A DNA stretch of 29,849 nucleotides from Streptococcus sp. (GCA_015264885.1 JABZYY010000005.1:1-29849), one strand, 5' to 3'. Positions 8,278-15,105 are shown, numbered from the stretch's first letter. Program-made: numbers and translations. Notes: a model not told the origin generated them from the letters alone.

Positions 8278-8309
8278 TTGTCATGATTCCTGATAAAATA
8301 TGGTATGAT
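8278..8309 (+). promoter_or_regulatory. Promoter of the relQ operon
   Basis: An extended -10 element, TGGTATGAT (8301-8309), lies 33 bases before the relQ ATG. TTGTCA at 8278-8283 could serve as -35, but the 20-base spacing is long, so the extended -10 probably carries most of the recognition. Confidence 0.5.
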
Positions 8310-8342
8310 AGAGAACGGAAATGAAAAAAAGTAGGTGAAAAT

Positions 8343-9017
8343 ATGGAAACATGGGAAACACCCCTTGTAGAAGACTGGGAAGCCTTTCTAGCTCCGTATT
8401 ATCAAGCAATAGAGGAATTAAAAATTAAATTAAAGGGAATTAGACGTCAGTATCGTCAAGAAGGAAAGCATGCACCGATTGAATTTATCACGGGCCGTGT
8501 GAAGACTCCAGAGAGTATTGTAGAAAAGATGCAAGTTCGTAATATTCCTAGAGAAGAATTCCTTGCAGGTGTACAAGATATAGCAGGGCTTCGCATTATG
8601 TGTCAGTTCGTGGATGATATTTATGAAGTGGTTCGCTTGATTCGTCAGCGAAATGACTTTGATATCGTCATTGAACGTGACTATATTCAAAATAAAAAAG
8701 CGAGTGGCTATCGTTCGTACCATATTGTATTGGAATATCCAGTGCAACGAATCGAAGGAGAAGAAAAAATCCTTGTGGAAATTCAAATTCGTACGCTAGC
8801 GATGAATTTCTGGGCAACAATTGAACACTCATTAAACTATAAATATAAAGGGGAATTCCCTGATACGATTCATGAACGTCTGGAACGTGCAGCAGAAGCG
8901 GCGTTCTTACTTGATGAAGAGATGTCTCAAATTAGAGAAGAGATTCAAGAAGCGCAATATATTTTTGCGATTAATAAAGAAAATCAGCGTAAACGTAAGA
9001 AACGGAGGGACTCATGA
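8343..9017 (+). CDS. relQ: Small alarmone synthetase RelQ (GTP pyrophosphokinase)
   Basis: This protein transfers pyrophosphate from ATP to GTP or GDP to make (p)ppGpp, the stringent-response alarmone. It is a single RelA/SpoT synthetase domain of 224 residues with no hydrolase, TGS or ACT domain, the hallmark of the RelQ class. Visible motifs are DIAGLRIMCQFVDDIY (GTP/ATP pocket), KASGYRSYHIV and VEIQIRTLAMNFWATIEHSLNYK, where the Glu of VEIQIRT is the conserved metal-binding or catalytic residue. The C-terminal helix (about residues 185-224, rich in Glu and Arg) fits the tetramerisation region. It heads an operon with nadK, overlapping it by four bases (ATGA). Confidence 0.94.
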   Translation: METWETPLVEDWEAFLAPYYQAIEELKIKLKGIRRQYRQEGKHAPIEFITGRVKTPESIVEKMQVRNIPREEFLAGVQDIAGLRIMCQFVDDIYEVVRLIRQRNDFDIVIERDYIQNKKASGYRSYHIVLEYPVQRIEGEEKILVEIQIRTLAMNFWATIEHSLNYKYKGEFPDTIHERLERAAEAAFLLDEEMSQIREEIQEAQYIFAINKENQRKRKKRRDS

Positions 9018-9844
9018 TGAAAGTCGGTTTATATGGAAACCAAACAGAAAAAACAAAAGAAGTCATGAATGCCTTCGACCGCTTATGCCAAGAAGGTTGT
9101 TTTGTGCGTGATGATGAGCATCCTGATGTGGTGATTACAGTTGGTGGAGATGGAACGCTTTTAGGCGCCTTTCACCGTTACCGCAATCAACTAGACAGCA
9201 TTCGTTTTGTGGCCATCCATACGGGTCACTTAGGTTTCTATACGGATTGGCGTAACTATGAAGTGGATCAATTAATCGAGTCGCTTAAACAAGACAAAGG
9301 CGAGCGTGTGAGTTATCCGTTGCTCGATGTGAATGTGAAATTTAAGAGCGGAGATGTTGTTCGCTATGCAGCCTTGAATGAGGCAACATTGCGTAAAGTG
9401 AATGGCACGCTTTTATGCGAAGTGTATATTAATGGCGAGTTATTCGAAAACTTCCGTGGAGATGGGCTTTGTGTGGCAACACCAACTGGGTCAACAGGTC
9501 TCAGTAAATCTCTAGGGGGAGCCGTTGTGCATCCGCGTGCAGAAGTGATGCAGATGACAGAGATGGCGTCGATCAATAATCGTGTGTATCGTACACTTAG
9601 TTCGCCAATGATTTTTGCGAAAGATAATGTCTTAACACTACGTCCTGAAAGTAAAGAGGGCATGGTGATGGCGATTGACCATTTAACGTATGATGCCAAT
9701 GAGATTGAAGAAATTCAATTACAGATTAGTCATGAGCGCATTTCATTTGCGGCGTATCGTCATACACCATTCTGGGATCGTGTGGAAGATGCGTTTATCG
9801 GTTCGCGTGAAGTGAATTGTCGTGGAAATGAGGAAGTCCGTTGA
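9014..9844 (+). CDS. nadK: NAD kinase
   Basis: The enzyme phosphorylates NAD to NADP in the cytosol, supplying the cofactor for reductive biosynthesis. The catalytic GGDGTLL motif lies at about residues 44-50 with its catalytic Asp. The LNEATLRK (NE/D) motif and the glycine-rich TPTGSTGLSKSLGGAVVHP segment follow in the expected order. A length of 276 is normal. GGAGGGACTC precedes two adjacent ATG codons at 9014 and 9017; either could be used, and the first overlaps the relQ stop. The downstream rluD-like gene overlaps its stop codon, so relQ, nadK and the synthase are translationally coupled. Confidence 0.94.
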   Translation: MMKVGLYGNQTEKTKEVMNAFDRLCQEGCFVRDDEHPDVVITVGGDGTLLGAFHRYRNQLDSIRFVAIHTGHLGFYTDWRNYEVDQLIESLKQDKGERVSYPLLDVNVKFKSGDVVRYAALNEATLRKVNGTLLCEVYINGELFENFRGDGLCVATPTGSTGLSKSLGGAVVHPRAEVMQMTEMASINNRVYRTLSSPMIFAKDNVLTLRPESKEGMVMAIDHLTYDANEIEEIQLQISHERISFAAYRHTPFWDRVEDAFIGSREVNCRGNEEVR

Positions 9845-10734
9845 TTTTAACGTGGAATTACCCATACGAGTATCCGATGATGATGCGGTCCTTCTTGCAA
9901 GAAGTGGGGATTTCAAGAACCTTTCTTGCTCATGTCAAAACACATGGGGACCTCCTCGTGAATGGTCGTCATGAGATTGTCCTAAAGACGCTTCAGCCAG
10001 GAGATGTCCTAACGATGGTGATTCCGCCGTCTGGAGAACATGAGACCGTGATTCCAAGTGAAGTGCCGATTGATATTTTGTATGAGGATGATTATTTACT
10101 CATTATCAATAAGCCTGTTGGAACGGCTTCGATTCCGTCGAAGTTGCATCCAGACCATTCGATGGCGAATCGTGTGAAAGGATACTATAAGAGACGTGGT
10201 TATGCGGACCAAATTACTCATGTGGTGACGCGTCTTGACCGTGATACAACGGGAGTGATGATGTTTGCCAAACACCGAGTTGTCCATGCGTGGATGGATC
10301 AAGCCTTACGAGACAAAACCATTGAGAAGAAGTATTTAGCAATTGTGCATGACACAGCTACACTCGAAGAACATGGCATGATTGATGCGCCGATTGGCCG
10401 ACATGAAGGGTCGATTATTAATCGTTGTGTATCAGAAGATGGGAAACCATCGCTAACTGAATATTGGAAGAAAGAAACGCTTGATGGAGCGGACCTTGTC
10501 GAGATTTTATTACACACTGGGCGTACGCATCAGATTCGTGTTCATTTCTCATGGATGGGTGCACCACTTGTGGGAGATGATTTATATGGTGGGGTGAAAG
10601 ACGAGATTTTAGACCGCCAAGCCTTACATTGTCATTCGCTTACGTTTATTCATCCAATGACGAAAAAAGAAATTACCGTTGTGGCGCCACTGCCCAAAGA
10701 TATGGACGAGTGGATTAAAGCCCACAAGCAATAA
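9841..10734 (+). CDS. RluA/RluD-family rRNA pseudouridine synthase (YjbO-like)
   Basis: The protein isomerises specific uridines in RNA, most likely 23S rRNA, to pseudouridine. The catalytic motif reads TRLDRDTTG, with the nucleophilic Asp at residue 133. The supporting LIINKPVGTASIPSK strand and the RTHQIRVHFSWMGAPLVGDDLYG motif are both present. The N-terminal 60 residues resemble an S4-like RNA-binding segment. The length is 297. The start is TTG at 9841, overlapping the nadK stop; GAGGAAG six bases earlier supports it, and no ATG is better placed. The exact target position cannot be predicted. In Bacillus the homologous slot after nadK is yjbO. Confidence 0.9.
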   Translation: MILTWNYPYEYPMMMRSFLQEVGISRTFLAHVKTHGDLLVNGRHEIVLKTLQPGDVLTMVIPPSGEHETVIPSEVPIDILYEDDYLLIINKPVGTASIPSKLHPDHSMANRVKGYYKRRGYADQITHVVTRLDRDTTGVMMFAKHRVVHAWMDQALRDKTIEKKYLAIVHDTATLEEHGMIDAPIGRHEGSIINRCVSEDGKPSLTEYWKKETLDGADLVEILLHTGRTHQIRVHFSWMGAPLVGDDLYGGVKDEILDRQALHCHSLTFIHPMTKKEITVVAPLPKDMDEWIKAHKQ

Positions 10735-10751
10735 AGAGAGGAGAATCACCA

Positions 10752-12119
10752 TTGAGCGAAATCGTATATGAATTTGAAGATATTTTAGAGCAAATTCAAC
10801 ACACCTTGGCAACGGAAGACAAACAACAGTTCCGTGAGATTTTCTTTGAGAATCATACGTACGACCAGGCGCAGATTTATTTGAGTTTAACGCTGGAAGA
10901 ACGTAAATTAGCCTACCAATTTCTGACTCCTGAAGAAATGGCAATGGTGTTCGAACTACTAGAAGAAGACGTAGAAGATGTTGAAGAGTATTTAAGCGAG
11001 ATGGATGAAGCCTATGTCTCACGAATGCTTGCGGAAATGTATTCCGACAACGCGGTAGACGTATTGAAGCAAGTAGGGGAAGAAAATGTCCGCACCTACT
11101 TACGTCTGATGCCGCATAAAACGGCGACAGAACTTCGTCAATTATTAAACTATGATGATGATACTGCAGGGGCGATGATGACAACAGAATTTATCTACGT
11201 GCATGAATCAGATACATTAAAAACAGCGATGTCAACGGTAAAACGTTTTGCCGAAGACGCTGAAACCATCTACTATGTGTATGTCACTGACGATGAAAAT
11301 CATTTAACTGGGATTCTCACGTTGAAAGACTTAATCGTGAAACCAGACGAAAAACTCGTCAAGGATATCATGATTGACCGTGTTGTAACAGTACACGTGA
11401 ATGATGCGCAAGAAGAAGTGGTGCAGACGATTAAAGACTACGACTTCCTTGCCATTCCAGTAGTCGACGATACGAATACGCTGGTAGGGATTATCACGGT
11501 CGATGATGCCTTAGACGTTATCGAAGAAGAAGCGACGAGTGACTATTCAGGTCTTGCCGGGGTAAACGTTGATGAAGCGCACCAAGGCGTGTGGGCAGGG
11601 ATTGTCAACCGTCTACCGGGGATTGTGACGCTCCTTATCATGGGTACGGTGACAGCGGTCCTCTTTAGACATTACGAACCGATTATTCAACAAGCAAGTA
11701 TCTTTGCCATCTTTATTACGTTAATTACTGGTACTGCCGGGAATACAGGGACACAATCACTTGCCGTTGCGATTCGTAAGATTGGTCTTCACGAAGAGGA
11801 ACAGTCTTTCTGGAAAGTACTCGTGCAAGAGGTGGCAACTGGTCTAGGTATCGGATTGATTTCCGGGGGAATGGTATTCGGGATTGTGAGTCTATGGCAC
11901 GGTAGCATCGTTCTTGGTGGCATTATTGGCTTTGCGATGTTTGCTTCGATTTTCGTAGCGGCATTAACAGGGACTTGTATTCCATTTGCGTTGGAGAAAT
12001 TCAACTTTGATCCGTCCATTGCCAGTGGACCATTTATTACAACCGTGAACGACTTAACATCAGTTTTGGTTTACTTCACGATTGTGAGTCAATTTATTTC
12101 AGTCTATTTAGCAAAATAA
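10752..12119 (+). CDS. mgtE: Magnesium transporter MgtE
   Basis: This is a Mg2+-selective channel of the inner membrane with a cytosolic Mg2+ sensor. In order it has an acidic helical N domain (residues 1-130), two CBS domains (about 140-258, including DYDFLAIPVVDDTNTLVGII), a linker helix, and a membrane domain of five hydrophobic helices from about residue 285. The pore-lining signature GTAGNTGTQSLAV is typical of MgtE. A length of 455 is normal. The start is TTG at 10752 with AGAGGAG nine bases upstream. It follows the pseudouridine synthase by 17 bases, so there is no room for an Mg2+ riboswitch; it is the last gene of the relQ operon before the terminator. Confidence 0.94.
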   Translation: MSEIVYEFEDILEQIQHTLATEDKQQFREIFFENHTYDQAQIYLSLTLEERKLAYQFLTPEEMAMVFELLEEDVEDVEEYLSEMDEAYVSRMLAEMYSDNAVDVLKQVGEENVRTYLRLMPHKTATELRQLLNYDDDTAGAMMTTEFIYVHESDTLKTAMSTVKRFAEDAETIYYVYVTDDENHLTGILTLKDLIVKPDEKLVKDIMIDRVVTVHVNDAQEEVVQTIKDYDFLAIPVVDDTNTLVGIITVDDALDVIEEEATSDYSGLAGVNVDEAHQGVWAGIVNRLPGIVTLLIMGTVTAVLFRHYEPIIQQASIFAIFITLITGTAGNTGTQSLAVAIRKIGLHEEEQSFWKVLVQEVATGLGIGLISGGMVFGIVSLWHGSIVLGGIIGFAMFASIFVAALTGTCIPFALEKFNFDPSIASGPFITTVNDLTSVLVYFTIVSQFISVYLAK

Positions 12120-12168
12120 AAAACGATAAGGTGTATAGACAATTTTGTCTGTATCCTTATCGTTTTTT
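12120..12168. terminator. Bidirectional terminator between mgtE and the HAD gene
   Basis: AAAACGATAAGG (12120-12131) pairs perfectly with CCTTATCGTTTT (12155-12166), and an inner GAC/GTC pairing lies in the loop. T runs follow on both strands. On the minus strand it terminates the HAD transcript about 20 bases beyond the structured element at 12186-12304. Confidence 0.88.
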
Positions 12169-12185
12169 CTTAAGCGCCTTTCCTG

Positions 12186-12304
12186 TAGTTGAGTTCGAAA
12201 TCGCAGAAATGGCGTGCGTTTCCTCAAACGTCCGCAGAACGTTTAACGTTCCTTCCGGCGTTCGAGTCCAACGTTCCATTTCTAAGCGCGATTTCTCACA
12301 TCCT
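12186..12304 (-). repeat. Structured element, copy A (covarying helices, pairs with copy B)
   Basis: This 119-base element matches the one at 14657-14777. On the minus strand it opens with AGGATGTGAG and ends CGAACTCAACTA, as copy B does. The helices, written on the plus strand, are P1 GAAATCGC (12197)/GCGATTTC (12288), P2 AGAAATGG (12205)/CCATTTCT (12276), P3 CGTT (12217)/AACG (12270), P4 CTCAAACG (12223)/CGTTCGAG (12259, one mismatch), and P5 GAACGT-TTA-ACGTTC (12237-12251). Helix sequences differ from copy B but stay paired. Its 5' end overlaps the last codons of the HAD gene, and a terminator follows about 20 bases later. The coding strand of the RNA is inferred from that context. The family is not recognised. 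Confidence 0.75.
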
Positions 12305-13112
12305 GGATATCAAAATACTCTTGTAAATATTTCGCTAATCCATTTTCGTCATTTGTGAATGGAGTAATCGCGTTTGCGATGTTTTTTAATTCTTCAATTC
12401 CATTTTTCATGGCAACACCATGTCCAGCGTATTCAATCATTTCCATATCGTTGTCTTCGTCACCAAAGGCAAGAATGTTTTCTTGTTTAATTCCAAAGTA
12501 ACGCGACAAGTGTTCAATGGCTTTCGCTTTATGAATGCCTGGTGAAATCACTTCAAGACATGGGAAACTTCCACCCCAAGTACGGATTTCAATATCGTTA
12601 TCATAGCGGTCTAAGATTTTTGATTTAATCTCTGGTTGTTTCTCAACATCAGAGAAGAGAGCAACGGCTGTTGGTTGTTCTTTAAGTTTTGTGTTTTTAT
12701 CAATCACGATTGGCTTTTGGTCTTTTGGATAGTAGGGGCATTCAGGTAGTTCTTCCATGTTTGAATACACAAGTTCCATTCCTTCGACCATTAAGTAATC
12801 GACAGGTAGTGTTTTGTTAAAGGCCACTAAATCAAGTACGAATTCTGAATCGAGAGTGATATGGTATTTTCCATCCCAATCCGGCATCCCTGGAATATGG
12901 CAGAGGGCCCCGTTGAAGTTTGCGATTGGGCCACCTAGGTTTAGTTGGTCGTAATATTGTTTTGAATTACGGTAAGGGCGACCAGTGACAATGGCTACCT
13001 CATGACCTAAGTTTTTCACGGCATGAAGGGTATCAATTGTTTCTTGTGTCAGTTCTGAATTGTTGTTTAATGTAGTTCCATCAAGATCGATGGCAATAAG
13101 TTTCTTTTCCAT
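12282..13112 (-). CDS. HAD-superfamily Cof-type phosphatase
   Basis: This is a 276-residue cytosolic haloacid-dehalogenase hydrolase of the Cof/YkrA type, which removes phosphate from sugar phosphates, nucleotides or flavin-pathway intermediates. Motif I is DLDGTT with nucleophile Asp9 and Asp11. Motif II is VTGRP. A C2-type cap domain lies in the middle, and motif IV is GDEDNDMEM, followed by GHGVAMKNG. The ATG at 13112 follows AAAGGAG; the longer frame from a TTG at 13127 would run through that ribosome site and is rejected. The gene is divergent from a YitV-like esterase, and in Bacillus yitU (a HAD phosphatase) sits beside yitV-yitW. Its last eight codons (QDVRNRA and stop) lie within the structured element at 12186-12304, so the C-terminus may have been altered by that element. 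Confidence 0.88.
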   Translation of the reverse strand: MEKKLIAIDLDGTTLNNNSELTQETIDTLHAVKNLGHEVAIVTGRPYRNSKQYYDQLNLGGPIANFNGALCHIPGMPDWDGKYHITLDSEFVLDLVAFNKTLPVDYLMVEGMELVYSNMEELPECPYYPKDQKPIVIDKNTKLKEQPTAVALFSDVEKQPEIKSKILDRYDNDIEIRTWGGSFPCLEVISPGIHKAKAIEHLSRYFGIKQENILAFGDEDNDMEMIEYAGHGVAMKNGIEELKNIANAITPFTNDENGLAKYLQEYFDIQDVRNRA

Positions 13113-13150
13113 TCTTTCTCCTTTCAAAATAGTTTTCTAAAAGCGGAAAC

Positions 13151-13179
13151 TTGTTTTCAAAGTTTCCATCAAGTACAAT
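13151..13179 (+). promoter_or_regulatory. Promoter of the yitV-yitW pair
   Basis: TTGTTT (13151-13156) and TACAAT (13174-13179) are 17 bases apart, about 48 bases before the esterase ATG. A perfect 8-bp inverted repeat, GGAAACTT/AAGTTTCC (13145-13167), covers the -35 box and could be an operator. Confidence 0.5.
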
Positions 13180-13227
13180 ATCTGTATAAGTTTACCATAT
13201 TTTAGATGAAATAAGAAAGAGGAAGTT

Positions 13228-13989
13228 ATGATTCAAATTGATTATCGTGAAGTAAATGGAATTCCATACGCTGAAGTCGTAGATGCATCCTTGAAAGACC
13301 AAGTGCTTCCCATCGTTGTGTTTTACCATGGTTGGACAGGAAGTAAAGACCGTGTCGTAACGATTGGAGTAGAGCTAGCAAAACGCGGTATGCGTGCTGT
13401 TTTACCAGACCAACACTTACACGGAGACCGTGGTGTGCGCTTGATTGGTGGCGAAATCTGGGAAATTGTAGCCAATAACATTAAAGAACTTCCTATTTTA
13501 AAAGAAGAATTCAGAAGTCGTGGGCTATTAGATGAAACGAAATTTGGCGTGTCTGGTTTGAGCATGGGTGGTATTTCAACGTATGCCTTATTCAATCAGT
13601 ATCCAGATATTACAGCAGCGGCAAGTTTAATGGGAAATGCGGATCCTGCTCGTTTTGCTAAATGGACAATCTCATCAGTTTGGATGACGGGAGCAACGCA
13701 GGAACAATGTGAAGCATTAGAAGCAGAAATCGAAAAAAATAAACCTTTCTTAGATGCGATGGCACTTGCGAAACATCCTGAACATATTAATGGCCGTCCA
13801 TTATTCTTATGGCATGGAACAGCGGATGATAAAGTGCCGTATGAATTAAATAAAGAATTTTATGAAACAATTAAAGACGAACCATATGCGAAAAATGTAG
13901 AATGGCATGAAACACCAGGTCAAGGGCATATTGTGCCACATCAAGTGTTTGAAGCCGTTGCTGACTTTTTCCAAAGAGTATTTCAATAG
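13228..13989 (+). CDS. Alpha/beta-hydrolase esterase (YitV-like)
   Basis: This is a 253-residue cytosolic serine hydrolase of the prolyl-oligopeptidase/BAAT-like esterase type. The oxyanion region is VFYHGWTGSKD. The nucleophile elbow GLSMG carries Ser112, the acid is Asp200 or Asp201 in HGTADDKVP, and His234 lies in GQGHIVP, giving a complete triad. No signal peptide is seen. The ATG follows AGAGGAAG. It is followed 11 bases later by a DUF59 protein, the same order as yitV-yitW in Bacillus. The natural substrate is unknown. Confidence 0.88.
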   Translation: MIQIDYREVNGIPYAEVVDASLKDQVLPIVVFYHGWTGSKDRVVTIGVELAKRGMRAVLPDQHLHGDRGVRLIGGEIWEIVANNIKELPILKEEFRSRGLLDETKFGVSGLSMGGISTYALFNQYPDITAAASLMGNADPARFAKWTISSVWMTGATQEQCEALEAEIEKNKPFLDAMALAKHPEHINGRPLFLWHGTADDKVPYELNKEFYETIKDEPYAKNVEWHETPGQGHIVPHQVFEAVADFFQRVFQ

Positions 13990-14000
13990 GAGAGTAGAAG

Positions 14001-14330
14001 ATGACAGAAGAAAATAAAAATGCTGCAGAAGTAATGCAAGAGAAGATTTTAGAAGCGTTGGAGACAGTGATTGATCCAGAGCTTGGAATTGATATTGTAA
14101 ATCTTGGGTTGATTTATCGTGTTGATTTGAACGAAGAAGGGCATTGCCAAGTGGATATGACACTGACAACAATGGGTTGCCCGCTAGCGGATATTATTAC
14201 AGATGAGATTCATCGTGCGTTAGCAGAGATTGAAGAAGTGAAAACAATTGATGTGAAACTCGTTTGGTATCCAGCGTGGAGCCCAGATAGAATGTCACGC
14301 TATGCACGAATTGCGTTAGGTATTAGATAA
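14001..14330 (+). CDS. DUF59/MIP18-family protein (YitW/SufT-like)
   Basis: This small cytosolic protein of 109 residues has the MIP18/DUF59 fold, a family implicated in maturation or carriage of iron-sulfur clusters. The typical opening VIDPELGIDIVNLGLIYRV and the signature TTMGCPLADII with the conserved Cys60 are clear. The C-terminus keeps VWYPAWSPDRMS. AGGAGAG lies before the ATG, 11 bases after the esterase, so the two form an operon that ends at the terminator at 14333-14362. No suf genes are in the window. Confidence 0.9.
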   Translation: MTEENKNAAEVMQEKILEALETVIDPELGIDIVNLGLIYRVDLNEEGHCQVDMTLTTMGCPLADIITDEIHRALAEIEEVKTIDVKLVWYPAWSPDRMSRYARIALGIR

Positions 14331-14332
14331 GG

Positions 14333-14362
14333 AAAAATCCCCACAGATGTGGGGATTTTTTT
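14333..14362 (+). terminator. Intrinsic terminator of yitV-yitW
   Basis: AAAAATCCCCAC (14333-14344) pairs with GTGGGGATTTTT (14349-14360) around a short AGAT loop, followed by further T. Confidence 0.9.
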
Positions 14363-14402
14363 GTGCAATAAAATAAATTCTGTCAGATAAATACGTATGG
14401 TG

Positions 14403-14634
14403 AAATTATCATATATGATAATTTTCATGGTGCATTCAAAGGGGTGTGCAGTGGTTTAAGGTGGCCTTACATCCTTAAAGTTGAACTCGGTCTCGTATCG
14501 CGCAGTGGTTTATTGACTTTCTTTTCATCGCTTGCGATTCAAGAAAGTCTAATAAACTTTGCGGAAATCATTCGCAGTGCGAATGATTTGAAATTCAATG
14601 AAAGCAGAAAAACCTCACACTGTGAGGTTTTTCT
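14403..14634 (+). other. Structured gene-free stretch, possible plus-strand ncRNA
   Basis: The space from 14331 to 14776 holds no gene. Within it, 14403-14424 is a perfect 22-bp AT-rich palindrome containing TATGAT, which might be a promoter or operator. Hairpins follow at TTTAAGG/CCTTAAA (14455-14479); at GTTTATT-GACTTTCTT with AAGAAAGTC-AATAAAC, enclosing ATCGC/GCGAT (14508-14557); and at AAATCATTCG/CGAATGATTT (14565-14589). The bidirectional terminator at 14606-14634 closes it. A transcript of about 200 nt on the plus strand would be highly structured. No clear -35 box is visible, so the transcription unit is a guess. Confidence 0.4.
14606..14634. terminator. Bidirectional terminator
   Basis: AGAAAAACCTCAC (14606-14618) and GTGAGGTTTTTCT (14622-14634) form a long perfect stem with a minimal loop and T-rich tails on both strands. 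On the minus strand it ends the transcript of the 101-residue gene and structured element B. Confidence 0.88.
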
Positions 14635-14656
14635 TGTCTTCTGTCTTTCTGCCTAG

Positions 14657-14777
14657 TAGTTGAGTTCGGGCTCACAGGACTGACGTCCACTTCCTGATAT
14701 GTCCGCACGACTTTTTCAAAGTCCCTTGCGGCATATCAGTCCAGTGTTTCAGTCCTGAGCGTTCGCCCTCACATCCT
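14657..14777 (-). repeat. Structured element, copy B (covarying helices, pairs with copy A)
   Basis: This 121-base element shares its end boxes with 12186-12304 but has different helix sequences. Written on the plus strand, the helices are P1 GGGCTCAC (14668)/GTTCGCCC (14761; four outer and two inner pairs), P2 AGGACTGA (14676)/TCAGTCCT (14749), P3 CACT (14688)/AGTG (14743), P4 CTGATATG (14694)/CATATCAG (14732), and P5 GACTTT-TTC-AAAGTC (14709-14723). The unpaired boxes TTCC, TCCGCA and AGTCC are kept between copies. Its minus-strand 5' box AGGATGTGAG starts at the stop codon of the 101-residue gene, and a terminator lies about 20 bases past its 3' end. Confidence 0.78.
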
Positions 14778-15082
14778 CAATCTTCCCCCGGTCTCATAGG
14801 TCTCTTATACTTACTTTTTGATTCTTGTCGGATGATGGTATGTGGGGATTTGCGGCCCTTGTTTGAATTTCTGAAGAGCATTTGCATTTTTTCATCGTCG
14901 AAGAGTTCTAAGTTTTGATCAACGAAGTGACTCGCATCAGCTTTCCAATCCGAATGATAGTAATTAAATAATTCGGCCATAGCGACAGTTTTGTCGGTGG
15001 CGCTCCCTTTAAATTCAGGGTCTGTTACATCTGTTAAGTATTGTTGCATTTTTGCAATTCTATTTTTATCAAAATCTGCCAT
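14777..15082 (-). CDS. Small protein of unknown function (101 aa)
   Basis: I do not recognise this protein. It is 101 residues, soluble, and has no signal peptide, membrane segment or cysteine. The N-terminal half is acidic and probably helical (MADFDKNRIAKMQQYLTDV, then FNYYHSDWKADASHFVDQN). The C-terminal 30 residues are strongly basic (RNSNKGRKSPHTIIRQ, then SKYKRPMRP), which suggests nucleic-acid contact or a disordered tail, though this is inference only. GAGGCG lies seven bases before the ATG, and a plausible promoter lies at 15106-15134. It is transcribed alone, divergent from the MATE gene, and its stop codon abuts structured element B. Confidence 0.7.
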   Translation of the reverse strand: MADFDKNRIAKMQQYLTDVTDPEFKGSATDKTVAMAELFNYYHSDWKADASHFVDQNLELFDDEKMQMLFRNSNKGRKSPHTIIRQESKSKYKRPMRPGED

Positions 15083-15105
15083 AACATTCGCCTCTTTTCA
15101 GTCCT

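Noticed and set aside
10735..10751. Magnesium riboswitch before mgtE
   Set aside because: Only 17 bases separate the genes, so no M-box leader can fit.
12131..12358. Plus-strand ORF of 75 codons after mgtE
   Set aside because: It starts inside the mgtE terminator and crosses structured element A and the antisense of the HAD gene; no ribosome site.
14444..14656. Plus-strand ORF of 70 codons in the structured stretch
   Set aside because: It reads straight through a perfect hairpin terminator and several strong stems, has no ribosome site, and its translation looks like no known protein.
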